A stretch of DNA of 55,201 nucleotides from Clostridia bacterium (GCA_026418695.1 JAOAAU010000062.1:1-55201); one strand, 5' to 3'. Positions 14,981 to 22,901 are shown, numbered from the stretch's first letter. The notes: a model not told the origin generated them from the sequence alone. Made by a program: numbers and translations.

Positions 14981-15988
14981 ATGTGGATTGGGTTTATCAT
15001 GTTGGCTGTGAGTCTTGCTGTAATTCTTTTGAGTTGTGAGCTGTTTACCAATGGGATTGAGTGGTTGGGCAAGAAGCTGAAGGTTGGAGATGGGGTTGTC
15101 GGAAGTATTTTTTCAGCAGTTGGAACTTGTCTTCCTGAGACGATGATTCCCATTATAGCAATTTTATTCTCAAATCATGGTGCGAATTCGGTGGATGTCG
15201 GAATTGGCGCCATTGTAGGTGCACCCTTTATGCTCAGTACACTGGCTTTCTTTATTTCGGGAATCAGTGTGTTGATCTTCTGGAAGCGGAGAAAAACAGG
15301 TCTGAATATGCTTGTGAACAATAAGATCTTAAGCAGGGATATCGGATTTTTTATCATCGTTTATTCCATCGGAGTGGCAGCAGCATTGATCCACTCTGCA
15401 GTCATAAGGCCTTTTGTCGCGGTATTCTTGATTGCATATTATATCTATTATATTATCCTCACAGTGAAGCAGGATCATGTCAGCCATGGCGAACTGGAGA
15501 CCCTGTATATTACAAAAATGATCAAGGCCAAACCCAATATGGCTGTCATTTTGTTTCAAGTCCTTTTGGCACTGGCGGGGATTGTTTTAGGAGCTGAGCT
15601 CTTCGTTGAGAATCTTGAGAAGGTATCCGAAGTCTTCGGGATATCAGCGCTTGTACTTTCACTGATTATTACGCCCATAGCGACGGAACTTCCTGAAAAG
15701 TTCAACAGCGTGATCTGGATCAGCAAGAAGAAGGATACCTTGGCATTAGGGAATATTACCGGGGCAATGGTTTTTCAAAGCTGTATTCCGGTAGCCATCG
15801 GAATTCTTGCGACCTCTTGGGAGCTGGACATCAAAGCGATTGTCAGCGCAGTACTCTCTATTGCTTCGGCGTTGGTAACCTACAGCTGGATCAAGATCAA
15901 GGGGAATCTGAATCCGATTCCGCTAGTCTTCGGTGGTGTGTTTTATGCAACGTTTATTCTGTTCCTCGTATCGAGAAATTTCCAATAG
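14981..15988 (+). CDS. CaCA-family cation antiporter, probable Mn2+/Ca2+ exporter
   Basis: A 335-residue membrane protein with about ten helices in two inverted halves. The alpha-repeats that bind cation are GSIFSAVGTCLPETMIPI (residues 41-58) and ITPIATELPEKFNSV (about 230-245), each with the key Glu in L-P-E. This is the sodium/calcium exchanger (YrbG/CaCA) fold. ATG 14981 is used; a GTG at 14969 is also possible and neither has a strong Shine-Dalgarno site, so translation may be weak or RNA-controlled. The Mn2+ riboswitch upstream argues for manganese efflux. Ends at a strong terminator. Confidence 0.85.
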   Translation: MWIGFIMLAVSLAVILLSCELFTNGIEWLGKKLKVGDGVVGSIFSAVGTCLPETMIPIIAILFSNHGANSVDVGIGAIVGAPFMLSTLAFFISGISVLIFWKRRKTGLNMLVNNKILSRDIGFFIIVYSIGVAAALIHSAVIRPFVAVFLIAYYIYYIILTVKQDHVSHGELETLYITKMIKAKPNMAVILFQVLLALAGIVLGAELFVENLEKVSEVFGISALVLSLIITPIATELPEKFNSVIWISKKKDTLALGNITGAMVFQSCIPVAIGILATSWELDIKAIVSAVLSIASALVTYSWIKIKGNLNPIPLVFGGVFYATFILFLVSRNFQ

Positions 15989-16006
15989 CTTTTATATTGA
16001 GAGTTT

Positions 16007-16045
16007 AAAAGGTCCGCTGTAAATCAATGCAGCGGGCCTTTTTTA
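16007..16045. terminator. Bidirectional terminator between antiporter and DUF4363 genes
   Basis: AAAAGGTCCGCTG pairs with CAGCGGGCCTTTT (one G-U) with T tracts on both strands; serves the convergent genes. Confidence 0.9.
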
Positions 16046-16048
16046 TAC

Positions 16049-16438
16049 TTAAAAAATATTTTTCAGCAATAGCGACTCCTTTTCCGGGATATGGTTGACA
16101 TACTGCTTTAACGCAGCAGCCTCCCCTAAAGCAAGGGGCTTGTCATTGCTGTCGATGAACCTGGAGAGCCTGATAAGGGTGGTATCAATGTTGTCAATTT
16201 CAAAGTGATCCAGAAGCTTTGTCCAGGTTTTTTCAGTTCTTGACCACGAGTCTTCTACGTTTTTCAGTTCTTCCTTGGCTTTTTCCCAATCGCCGGCCTT
16301 TATGCTGTCTTCAACTTTAATGATATGGCTGTCCAGTTCTTCGGAAGTGATTCTGAGAGTTCTCATGGTGAAGAAGCTGATGCCTAGAATCATTGCGATT
16401 ATGATCGCTACAGAGGATAGGACTTTCACCGAATGCAT
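16049..16438 (-). CDS. DUF4363 family protein
   Basis: A 129-residue protein with one N-terminal transmembrane helix (about 5-25) and a helical extracytoplasmic part with E-W-x-K-A-x-x-x-L and W-x-K-L-L-D-H-F-E segments, the DUF4363 pattern. It starts 3 bp after the DUF421 gene and is its usual neighbour in Clostridia. Function unknown; the pair is thought of as an envelope module, often in spore-formers. Confidence 0.85.
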   Translation of the reverse strand: MHSVKVLSSVAIIIAMILGISFFTMRTLRITSEELDSHIIKVEDSIKAGDWEKAKEELKNVEDSWSRTEKTWTKLLDHFEIDNIDTTLIRLSRFIDSNDKPLALGEAAALKQYVNHIPEKESLLLKNIF

Positions 16439-16441
16439 CTG

Positions 16442-17128
16442 CTATTTCTCCTTTCGGCCCTCTTTTTTCTGGTAGTAAAGGTTGCCCTGCGAATCCAGAC
16501 TGGCAAACAGTACTTCCTTATAATCCTTGATTCCGTGTTTGGCCAGATTCTGCCTGAGCCAATGTTCGCCCAATTTAGATTTTTCAAGGTTGCCGACCAT
16601 AACTTTCCCATCGACGATAAAGTCCAGAGGCAAGCCTTCATATTCCGTCGAAAGCTTTAAATCTTCAACGGTGACAGGTCTTTTCTGAGACTTGGGTATG
16701 ATACTCAGCTGCCCATTGGTCTCAAGGATTGCGAATTCAATATCCGCGATGTTGGGAGAATCTTTGATTCTTAGCTGTTCCAGCAGGTCGTTGAGTGTAT
16801 ACATTTCACTTCGAAGGTTCGATTCGATAATTCTCCCGTTTTCTATTAAAATACTGGGCTTACCGCAGATAACCCCTCTTGCTTTTACACTTTTCAGCGA
16901 TACAAAAGATAAAACCAGTTGTGCGATTAATAGTGTTAAAATGGGAATAATGCCGTTTACCAATGGAATTCGGGTATCCTGCATCGGAACGGCGGCCAGT
17001 TCGGAAATCATGATTGCAACAGCAAGTTCAAAGGGCTGCAGCTGCCCGATCTGTCGTTTTCCCATGATCCTCATCACGATAATTACAATCGAATAGAGGA
17101 CGAGTGTTCTAATAAATACTACCAGCAC
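16442..17128 (-). CDS. DUF421 (YetF/YdfR-like) membrane protein
   Basis: A 228-residue protein: three N-terminal helices (about 4-20, 30-50, 58-78) with the conserved RIMGKRQIGQLQPFELAVAI stretch, then a cytoplasmic domain containing GKPSILIENGRI and the ending block PLDFIVDGKVMVGNLEKSKLGEHWLRQNLAKHGI, all typical of DUF421. B. subtilis members (YetF, YdfR) occur in envelopes and germination-related settings. First gene of a two-gene minus-strand operon with the DUF4363 gene. Confidence 0.92.
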   Translation of the reverse strand: MLVVFIRTLVLYSIVIIVMRIMGKRQIGQLQPFELAVAIMISELAAVPMQDTRIPLVNGIIPILTLLIAQLVLSFVSLKSVKARGVICGKPSILIENGRIIESNLRSEMYTLNDLLEQLRIKDSPNIADIEFAILETNGQLSIIPKSQKRPVTVEDLKLSTEYEGLPLDFIVDGKVMVGNLEKSKLGEHWLRQNLAKHGIKDYKEVLFASLDSQGNLYYQKKEGRKEK

Positions 17129-17437
17129 ATCATCACCTTGCCTAATCAGAATTTGATATATACATATTTTTTCGTAACGATATGTTCTTATTCATCATAA
17201 ATAAGGATTGTATGATGATGAAAACAATTGAAAGCGAAAGCTTGCGTGAGAAGCAGGATAGTATTTGCGATTAATCTGCGCTGGTATATCAAATACAGTA
17301 AAAAATGTAAAAAACGAAACTATACAACGAAAATATACGTGATATAATTAAGTTTATTATGTTTTTTTACCCTGAGAGGCGAGCAAGTTGTTTTGCTCGT
17401 CGTTTTTAGTGTGGTTTATCCAAAGGGAGGTTAATGG
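17129..17437 (+). other. Divergent intergenic region upstream of the RCK genes
   Basis: AT-rich. It contains a probable -10 (GATATAAT, ending 17348) for the RCK operon, then a leader hairpin with T tract (17378-17407). No known riboswitch consensus such as the c-di-AMP aptamer was found. Confidence 0.5.
17378..17407 (+). terminator. Leader terminator/attenuator upstream of first RCK gene
   Basis: GGCGAGCAA pairs with TTGCTCGTC, followed by GTTTTT, about 30 bases downstream of the likely start site and 30 bases before the ATG. Position inside the leader suggests attenuation; the sensing element is not evident. Confidence 0.6.
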
Positions 17438-18052
17438 ATGCATATCATTATTATAGGTTGCGGAAAAGTAGGGTCTAAGTTTGCTCAGGTTCTTTCCGAA
17501 GAAGGCCATGATGTTGTCATAATAGATAGCGATCCCCATGCATTTAAGGAAATTCAGCATGGATTTAACGGAATAACAATAACAGGCGTACCTATTGATC
17601 AGGATGTATTGAAACAGGCAGGGATCGAGACTTGTGACGCTCTAGCAGCGGTAACCCCGGATGATAATGTCAATATTATGGCATGCCAGGTAGCAAAGGA
17701 AATCTTCAAGGTTCCCAAAGTTCTGGCCAGGATTTATAATCCGGCGCGGGAGCAGGTTTTTCATCAGTTTGGACTTGAAACCATCTGCCCAACCAATATT
17801 ACCGTTGATGTGATCCGCTCCATTGTCTTAGGAGAATCTGGAGTAACAAATCATACCATCGGAAGCAACGTCTTTTCCTTTAAGCATGAAAAGGTTCCGA
17901 AGTCCTGTGAAGGAAAGAAGCTTGCAGACATCAAGCTGAAGGACAATGCAATGATTTTTGGAGTTGTCCAGAGCGGTGGATTTGTGTTTGCGAACCCCGG
18001 TATCAAGCTGGGCAAGGATGATATTCTGGTAACCACCGAGATGGTTGATTAA
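17438..18052 (+). CDS. RCK (TrkA-like) potassium-channel regulator
   Basis: A 204-residue cytosolic regulator of a Trk/Ktr potassium transporter. The Rossmann nucleotide site is HIIIIGCGKVGSKFAQ (G-x-G-x-x-G, residues 2-17), with the acidic end of beta2 at VVIIDSD (28-34). Residues about 140-204 form a short RCK_C (TrkA-C) domain. Site AAGGGAGG precedes the ATG. A second RCK gene follows 14 bp downstream and the channel subunit lies convergent to both. Confidence 0.9.
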   Translation: MHIIIIGCGKVGSKFAQVLSEEGHDVVIIDSDPHAFKEIQHGFNGITITGVPIDQDVLKQAGIETCDALAAVTPDDNVNIMACQVAKEIFKVPKVLARIYNPAREQVFHQFGLETICPTNITVDVIRSIVLGESGVTNHTIGSNVFSFKHEKVPKSCEGKKLADIKLKDNAMIFGVVQSGGFVFANPGIKLGKDDILVTTEMVD

Positions 18053-18066
18053 TAGGAGGATCTCTT

Positions 18067-18723
18067 ATGAACATAGTAATTGCCGGCGGGGGAAAAATTG
18101 GATACTATCTGACCAAGACCTTGCTGCCATATAAGCATAATGTGAGTGTCATTGAAGAAAAAAAGGAGTTATGCGAAAAGATTGCAAACGAACTCAATAT
18201 TCCCGTAACTTGCGGGGATGGAACTAAAATTGATGACCTATCCGGTTCGGGAATTGAAACTGCAGATATATTTATCGCGGTTACCGGGAAAGATGAAGAC
18301 AATCTTATCGCATGCCAGCTGGCGAAAAGCAATTTCCGGGTTAGAAGAACCATTGCCAGGGTCAACAATCCCAAAAATATTGCTGTGTTTGAAAAACTTG
18401 GGGTTGATATGGCTGTGAGCAGTACTTCCATAATTGCGGATCTGATCGAGCAGGAAGTGGATTATTCCGGTATGAAAACCCTCATGAAATTGAAAAGTGG
18501 AAAGATTGTTTTGAGCGAAATTCTGATCACTGAGAGTTCGCCTGTGTGTAGGAAAAGCCTTAAAGACATCAATATTCCTAAGGACTGTATTCTGGTTTCC
18601 GTCATCAGGGATGAGGAAGTGGTGATTCCGAACGGGTATACGGTGCTGCATAGCGGCGACTACATTATTGCGGTATCTTCACAGGAAGATCAGCAGGAAT
18701 TGAAGGAGTTTTTTATCGGATAA
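18067..18723 (+). CDS. Second RCK (TrkA-like) potassium-channel regulator
   Basis: A 218-residue protein with an RCK_N domain (NIVIAGGGKIGYYLTKTL, G-x-G-x-x-G at residues 6-11; acidic beta2 end VIEEKKE) and RCK_C domain (about 140-217, with LISVIRDEEVVIPNG-like LVSVIRDEEVVIPNGYTVLHSGD). ATP/ADP or NAD(H) and c-di-AMP are known ligands of such domains. Ribosome binding site TAGGAGGATCTC. Cotranscribed with the preceding paralogue; the two may form hetero-octameric rings or serve different channels. Confidence 0.92.
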   Translation: MNIVIAGGGKIGYYLTKTLLPYKHNVSVIEEKKELCEKIANELNIPVTCGDGTKIDDLSGSGIETADIFIAVTGKDEDNLIACQLAKSNFRVRRTIARVNNPKNIAVFEKLGVDMAVSSTSIIADLIEQEVDYSGMKTLMKLKSGKIVLSEILITESSPVCRKSLKDINIPKDCILVSVIRDEEVVIPNGYTVLHSGDYIIAVSSQEDQQELKEFFIG

Positions 18724-18735
18724 GGAAGAAATTTT

Positions 18736-18768
18736 AAAAGCTCAGAACATCACGTTCTGAGCTTTTTT
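18736..18768. terminator. Bidirectional terminator between RCK and trkH genes
   Basis: AAAAGCTCAGAAC and GTTCTGAGCTTTT form a perfect 13-bp stem with a 5-base loop and T tracts on both strands. Confidence 0.95.
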
Positions 18769-18803
18769 GATCTGCTGATGAACATTTTCGAGAAATCAAT
18801 TCC

Positions 18804-20168
18804 TTATCCGACAACGATCTTGCCCTCAGGATATACAACGTCTGTATGTTTCTTGTTTCTCAGTGCCAAAGCGAGAGCAAAAGTAAGCGGGCCGACTCTT
18901 CCCAAAAACATGGTAATTGTGAGAAGGACTTTACTCACAGGTTGAAGACCGGGAGTAATCCCTGTTGAAAGACCTACAGTACCGAAGGCTGAAGTTGCTT
19001 CATACAGAATGTTGACGACATTGATCATCGGACCTTTTTCAACTGCAAGCAAGACAGTGGAGAGAACAACGACCAGGGAGAGACTTAGGCCAATAATGGC
19101 AAGAGCTTTATTGATTGTATAATGTGGAACCTTTTTCTTTAATACAATGGTGTCATCTGAACCTTTGATTTGACAGATAATTGCCATCAATATTACACCA
19201 AAGGTGGTTACCTTGACACCGCCGCCGGTAGAACCGGGAGCAGCTCCAATAAACATTAGAATGATGGATGCCACCTTGGAAACCTCATACATGTCATTGG
19301 TGGGCAGAGAGTTAAAGCCAGCGGTCCGGCAGGTCACTGAGTGGAAAAATGCAGCATTGATTTTACCCGCAAAATTCAGGTTTCCCATGGTCATTGGATT
19401 GTTATATTCAAAGGCAAAGAAAAACAACGCCCCAAAGAAGATGAGACAGGCTGTCATGATTAATACTACCTTCGTATGCAGGTAAAGGGATTTGTTTTTC
19501 CTATACTCATAAAGGTCTTTCCAGACCATGAAGCCCAGACCTCCAATAATGATTAATCCGGCAACCGTATAGATGACAATAGGATCATTGTTAAATCCGG
19601 TCAAACTCCTATAATCTCCGATAATATCAAAACCGGCGTTACAGAAGGAAGACACCGCATGGAAGATCCCATAATAGAAACCTTTAAGCCCGTATCTTGG
19701 AACAAAGCTAATAGACAGCAGCAGGGCTCCAACCGTTTCGATAGCTAAGGTCACAACGACGACTCGTCTTACAAGCCTGACAACACCTTCAAAGCTGAAG
19801 TGATTGATGGATTCCTGAGCCAGAAGCATACCTTTTAATCCAACTTTTCTACCAAGGAGTACGGAAAAGAAAGTTGCTAAGGTCACGATACCAAGACCTC
19901 CTGCCTGGATAAGCGTAAGAATCACCAACTGACCAAAAACAGTCCATTGAGTCATGGTATCTACAACCACCAACCCCGTAACACAGGACGCAGAGGTGGC
20001 TGTAAACAAAGCGCTTAGGAACCCAATGCTTTTCCCGCTTCGGGAGGCAATCGGAAGGTTCAGTAACAGTGTACCGGTTAAAATTAAAAATGCAAAACTT
20101 AATACAATGATTCTGGTAGGTGCTAAGTTTAAAATCTTATTATTTTTGGATAAAAACGCAATCTTCAC
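18804..20168 (-). CDS. TrkH/KtrB family potassium transporter subunit
   Basis: A 454-residue channel-like K+ transporter. Four pore loops with their filter glycines are visible: TATSASCVTGL (about residue 60), VSSFCNAGFD (about 175), SVTCRTAGFN (about 285) and ATSAFGTVGLS (about 400). The start is GTG at 20168 because GGGAG lies 8 bases upstream; an upstream in-frame ATG at 20237 would add 23 residues without a site. Acts in the membrane with the RCK proteins encoded convergently. A 24-codon ORF precedes it on the same strand. Confidence 0.93.
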   Translation of the reverse strand: MKIAFLSKNNKILNLAPTRIIVLSFAFLILTGTLLLNLPIASRSGKSIGFLSALFTATSASCVTGLVVVDTMTQWTVFGQLVILTLIQAGGLGIVTLATFFSVLLGRKVGLKGMLLAQESINHFSFEGVVRLVRRVVVVTLAIETVGALLLSISFVPRYGLKGFYYGIFHAVSSFCNAGFDIIGDYRSLTGFNNDPIVIYTVAGLIIIGGLGFMVWKDLYEYRKNKSLYLHTKVVLIMTACLIFFGALFFFAFEYNNPMTMGNLNFAGKINAAFFHSVTCRTAGFNSLPTNDMYEVSKVASIILMFIGAAPGSTGGGVKVTTFGVILMAIICQIKGSDDTIVLKKKVPHYTINKALAIIGLSLSLVVVLSTVLLAVEKGPMINVVNILYEATSAFGTVGLSTGITPGLQPVSKVLLTITMFLGRVGPLTFALALALRNKKHTDVVYPEGKIVVG

Positions 20169-20260
20169 AAGATTCACTCCCGCATAATCATAATTAATAG
20201 GATAACAAAAGATATACTGTACTATTTGTAATCGCAATAAACATGGTTGGAAAGCAGGCT

Positions 20261-20335
20261 TTACTTTAAAAGTTTCCCCAGAATTGATCCTTCGGTCTTT
20301 TCCTTCGGCAATACCGGAAGTATGATATGTATCAT
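20261..20335 (-). CDS. 24-codon small ORF upstream of trkH
   Basis: On the minus strand ATG at 20335 reads MIHIILPVLPKEKTEGSILGKLLK and stops at TAA. It has a textbook site, GGAGG 7 bases upstream, better than that of trkH itself. A promoter lies upstream (20411-20383). It ends 92 bases before trkH. It could be a leader peptide or a small partner subunit comparable in position to KdpF-like peptides, though it lacks a long hydrophobic helix. Confidence 0.5.
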   Translation of the reverse strand: MIHIILPVLPKEKTEGSILGKLLK

Positions 20336-20382
20336 TTATTTTCCTCCGTTGTTAAAATTCCAGAATTTAAAAATGTCATCAA

Positions 20383-20411
20383 ATTATATCACAGGAGTTT
20401 CAATAAATACA
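20383..20411 (-). promoter_or_regulatory. Probable promoter for small ORF and trkH
   Basis: Minus strand TGTATT (20411-20406), 17-bp spacer, TATAAT (20388-20383). The -10 is perfect, the -35 weak. Confidence 0.55.
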
Positions 20412-20519
20412 GGTGCTTTTTTGGGGGTAATACTGACTATCATGGCTATTTTAGATCATGTATTGAAAAGAGGCTGTTGTAATTCAAAAAATCATGAATA
20501 TTTTCGAATATAATCGCAG

Positions 20520-20669
20520 ATGATATATGCGGTAAAAATCCATGGTAAAAACAAGATCTACGGCATCATGGTACAAAAGGGATGGTATCAAACACAAAAT
20601 GCAATCCAGCAGGATATCGGCAGGGCACAGCAGGAAGCAGGCAGCATACAGTCCAGCTTGAATGCCTGA
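20520..20669 (+). CDS. 49-codon ORF or remnant, unknown
   Basis: ATG 20520 to TGA 20669. The translation begins MIYAVKIHGKNKIYGIMVQK and ends RAQQEAGSIQSSLNA, with composition like real protein and a Gln/Ala-rich amphipathic tail. No ribosome binding site is visible. Possibly a gene remnant; not recognised. Confidence 0.3.
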   Translation: MIYAVKIHGKNKIYGIMVQKGWYQTQNAIQQDIGRAQQEAGSIQSSLNA

Positions 20670-20736
20670 CTTTTAGCAAATTGCTTTTGATAGACGTATG
20701 TTCAGTTAATTCTTGAAGGAATGCAAGCTTTATAGT

Positions 20737-20773
20737 AAAAAAAATAGCAGGAGCTTGAACTCCTGCTATTTTT
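20737..20773 (-). terminator. Terminator of the SASP gene
   Basis: ATAGCAGGAG pairs with CTCCTGCTAT around a 6-base loop, followed on the minus strand by a run of T. Confidence 0.92.
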
Positions 20774-20786
20774 ATCTTAACAGCTA

Positions 20787-20993
20787 TTATTTGCTTGTGT
20801 CACCGAGTCTTTCAGTAGGATAGCTGTTTCCAGTGTAAGACTGGAATACCTTCTTAACGATATTTCCACCAACCTTACCAGCTTCTCTAGCTGGCAAATC
20901 ACCGTTATATCCCTGCTTTAAGTTAACGCCTACTTCTCTAGCTATTTCATACTTCATGTTGTCGAAGGATGTTTTGCTTCTGTTGTTTGCCAT
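20787..20993 (-). CDS. Small acid-soluble spore protein, alpha/beta type
   Basis: A 68-residue DNA-coating protein of the spore core. The germination-protease region KYEIAREVGV and the family block GYNGDLPAREAGKVGGNIVKK (in parts, about 32-55) are both present. Start ATG 20993 with AAGGAGGTG 8 bases upstream; a GTG three codons earlier lies inside that site. Expected to be expressed in the forespore by sigma-G, but I could not fix a -35/-10 pair with confidence. Its presence shows that the organism forms endospores. Confidence 0.97.
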   Translation of the reverse strand: MANNRSKTSFDNMKYEIAREVGVNLKQGYNGDLPAREAGKVGGNIVKKVFQSYTGNSYPTERLGDTSK

Positions 20994-21093
20994 GATTATC
21001 ACCTCCTTATGATATTTATTGTGTCTTAATCGTTTTGGATTATGAGTAGAAAGTTTTGGATGGGATTTCTGAGAAAAATGTCGAATTTTTATG

Positions 21094-21122
21094 TGGACGA
21101 ATTTCCCATGCCGTGATATACT
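21094..21122 (+). promoter_or_regulatory. Promoter of uracil permease transcript
   Basis: TGGACG (21094-21099), 17-bp spacer, TATACT (21117-21122), placing the start just before the PyrR element. Confidence 0.65.
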
Positions 21123-21133
21123 AATAAAAAATA

Positions 21134-21232
21134 GGCTTTTAAATTAGCCCTGTGAGGCTGGTAAAGCACTTTTATTTGTGTATGTTTTTCTTATGCATAA
21201 ATGGGCTTTCGCACGGGCGGAAGTCCTTTTTT
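21134..21232 (+). promoter_or_regulatory. PyrR-binding attenuator
   Basis: TTAGCCCTGTGAGGCTGGTAA (21144-21164, split here from a longer stem) matches the PyrR recognition loop (A-R-U-C-C-N-G-N-G-A-G-G-Y-U type). It is followed at 21203-21232 by a terminator, GGGCTTTCGC/GCGGAAGTCC plus T6. With UMP, PyrR would hold the anti-antiterminator and stop transcription of the permease. Confidence 0.88.
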
Positions 21233-21317
21233 ATTGTTCAAATTCATACTGCTATCGGTTTTGAAGCAAACTAAAAACGGTTTGTTTTAGAATAAAAAAT
21301 TCAAGGGGGAAAAGTTC

Positions 21318-22607
21318 ATGGAAAGAAAAATCATTCAAGTCGAAGAAAAAGTTCCTCTGCTTCAAGGGCTGCCTCTCAGTTTTCAGCATCTGTTTGCCAT
21401 GTTTGGCGCATCCGTATTGGTTCCCTTCCTTTTCAATGACGCTGCTAAGGCACAGGTCATTGATCCTGCATTAGTACTTTTACTCAACGGTATAGGAACG
21501 CTGATCTATTTGTTCTTATGTAAGGGACGAGCTCCGGCGTTTTTAGGTTCCAGCTTTGCATTTATTGCGCCTGCAATCGCTGTTTTAACAAGTTCAGCAG
21601 ATGTAAAGGCCAACTTCTCCAAAGTTTTAGGCGGATTTGTTCTTGCGGGTGCCATCTTTACAATAACTGCATTGATCATCGGTGCAGTCGGAACAAAATG
21701 GCTGGACGTTGTATTACCACCAGCTGCCATGGGCCCGATTGTTGCACTGATCGGTCTTGAACTTGCAGGAACTGCAACCGGTATGGCTTTCAAAAATGCA
21801 GACGGTTCAATCAATCCAGAGTTCGCAATCGTATCCATGTTTACACTCGCAGTTGTCATTTTAGGTTCGCTCCTGTTCAGAGGCTTTATGGCAGTTATTC
21901 CGGTACTCTTTGCTGTAGTTGCAGGATATGTTCTCTCGGCAATAATGGGTTTGGTTGACTTTACCAAGATCACAAATGCGCAGTTTATCGTTGCCCCTCA
22001 ATTCGTATTACCGACATTTGATTTCAACGCAATGCTGATTATAGCTCCCGCTGCTTTGGTTGTAATATCTGAGCATATCGGGCATCTATTTGTAACAAGC
22101 AATATTGTTGGCAGAGATCTGGCGAAAGATCCTGGGCTGCACAGATCACTTCTTGGGGATGGGCTGTCAACGATGCTGTCCGGATTAACAGGATCCGTAC
22201 CGACAACTACATACGGCGAAAATATGGGGGTTATGGCGATCACCAGAGTTTACAGCGTATGGGTTATCGGAGGCGCAGCAGTAATATCCATCATCCTTGC
22301 GTTCTTTGGCAATCTTTCAGGTGCTATCTCCAGTATTCCTACTCCGGTAATGGGTGGCATCTGCATACTCCTCTTCGGTGTTATCGCTGCATCCGGTATC
22401 AGAATGTTGGTTGAAGCCAAGGTAGATTACAGCAGATCAAAGAACCTGATTCTTACAGCGGTCATCTTCATCATCGGAATCAGCCAGATTCCCATCAAGC
22501 TGGGCAATGTTGAATTAAAGGGAATGGCTTTGGCTACAGTTGTAGGCATGGCGCTAAGTTTAATATTCTTTGTTTTCGACAAACTCAAGCTTACAAACGA
22601 CAATTAA
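21318..22607 (+). CDS. pyrP: Uracil permease (NAT/NCS2 family)
   Basis: A 429-residue permease with about 14 transmembrane segments. NAT-family signatures are present: the TM8 Glu in VVISEHIGHLFVT (about 247-259) and the TM10 stretch TGSVPTTTYGENMGVMAIT (about 292-310) with the substrate-contacting Glu. The N-terminal PLLQGLPLSFQHLFAMFGA is typical of UraA/PyrP. The site AAGGGGGAAAAG precedes the ATG. The PyrR attenuator in the leader supports uracil as substrate. Ends at a terminator. Confidence 0.95.
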   Translation: MERKIIQVEEKVPLLQGLPLSFQHLFAMFGASVLVPFLFNDAAKAQVIDPALVLLLNGIGTLIYLFLCKGRAPAFLGSSFAFIAPAIAVLTSSADVKANFSKVLGGFVLAGAIFTITALIIGAVGTKWLDVVLPPAAMGPIVALIGLELAGTATGMAFKNADGSINPEFAIVSMFTLAVVILGSLLFRGFMAVIPVLFAVVAGYVLSAIMGLVDFTKITNAQFIVAPQFVLPTFDFNAMLIIAPAALVVISEHIGHLFVTSNIVGRDLAKDPGLHRSLLGDGLSTMLSGLTGSVPTTTYGENMGVMAITRVYSVWVIGGAAVISIILAFFGNLSGAISSIPTPVMGGICILLFGVIAASGIRMLVEAKVDYSRSKNLILTAVIFIIGISQIPIKLGNVELKGMALATVVGMALSLIFFVFDKLKLTNDN

Positions 22608-22624
22608 TCTTTACAAAACTATAG

Positions 22625-22654
22625 AAGGAATCGGGAGTTCCCGGTTCCTTTTTT
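22625..22654 (+). terminator. Terminator of uracil permease gene
   Basis: AAGGAATCGGGA pairs with TCCCGGTTCCTT and is followed by T6. Confidence 0.92.
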
Positions 22655-22677
22655 GTGTTCAAAAACATGAACTTGTA

Positions 22678-22718
22678 TGATATATATCACAGAAAATAAA
22701 ATCAACTGACGTTATACT
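22678..22718 (+). promoter_or_regulatory. CRP/FNR-type site centred at -41.5 of a promoter
   Basis: The perfect palindrome TGATATATATCA (22678-22689, within TATGATATATATCACAG) resembles CRP/FNR-family operators. The -10 TATACT lies at 22713-22718 with no recognisable -35. If transcription starts at 22725 the dyad centre is at -41.5, the class II activator position. Target: the ferredoxin-like gene. Confidence 0.65.
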
Positions 22719-22759
22719 ATAAACATAAGATGGTTCTGAAAAAAACACTTCAGAACTAC

Positions 22760-22774
22760 ATAACAAACTGTTAT
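22760..22774 (+). promoter_or_regulatory. Inverted repeat in ferredoxin leader
   Basis: ATAACA-AAC-TGTTAT is a perfect 6+3+6 inverted repeat overlapping a TATAAT-like box (22771-22776 region). It could be an operator for a second promoter. Confidence 0.4.
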
Positions 22775-22808
22775 AATTAAAGGCTGATTATTAAAAGGGG
22801 ATACCCCC

Positions 22809-22901
22809 ATGAACAAGAAAGTACAGTTGTTCGGAGGGAAATACCTCATATTACTAAATAGGAGGGATTACAATGGCAGTAAGAAAAATTATTCAAATTG
22901 A
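22809..22901 (+). CDS. 30-codon leader ORF overlapping the ferredoxin start
   Basis: ATG 22809 (MNKKVQLFGGKYLILL...) is preceded by AAAAGGGG at a spacing of 7-8, but the G run can pair with CCCC just before the ATG. The frame covers the ferredoxin ribosome binding site and ends at TGA 22901, inside the ferredoxin gene. Could be a translational control ORF; may be chance. Confidence 0.25.
   Translation: MNKKVQLFGGKYLILLNRRDYNGSKKNYSN

Noticed and set aside
17129..17437. c-di-AMP (ydaO) riboswitch before the potassium-regulator genes
   Set aside because: The conserved ydaO segments are not recognisable; only a simple hairpin is present.
20247..20513. Plus-strand ORF of 88 codons
   Set aside because: Antisense to the small trkH leader ORF and its promoter, poor composition and no ribosome binding site.
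21003..21080. Sigma-G promoter of the SASP gene
   Set aside because: A CATAATC-like -10 exists on the minus strand but no convincing -35 at the right distance.
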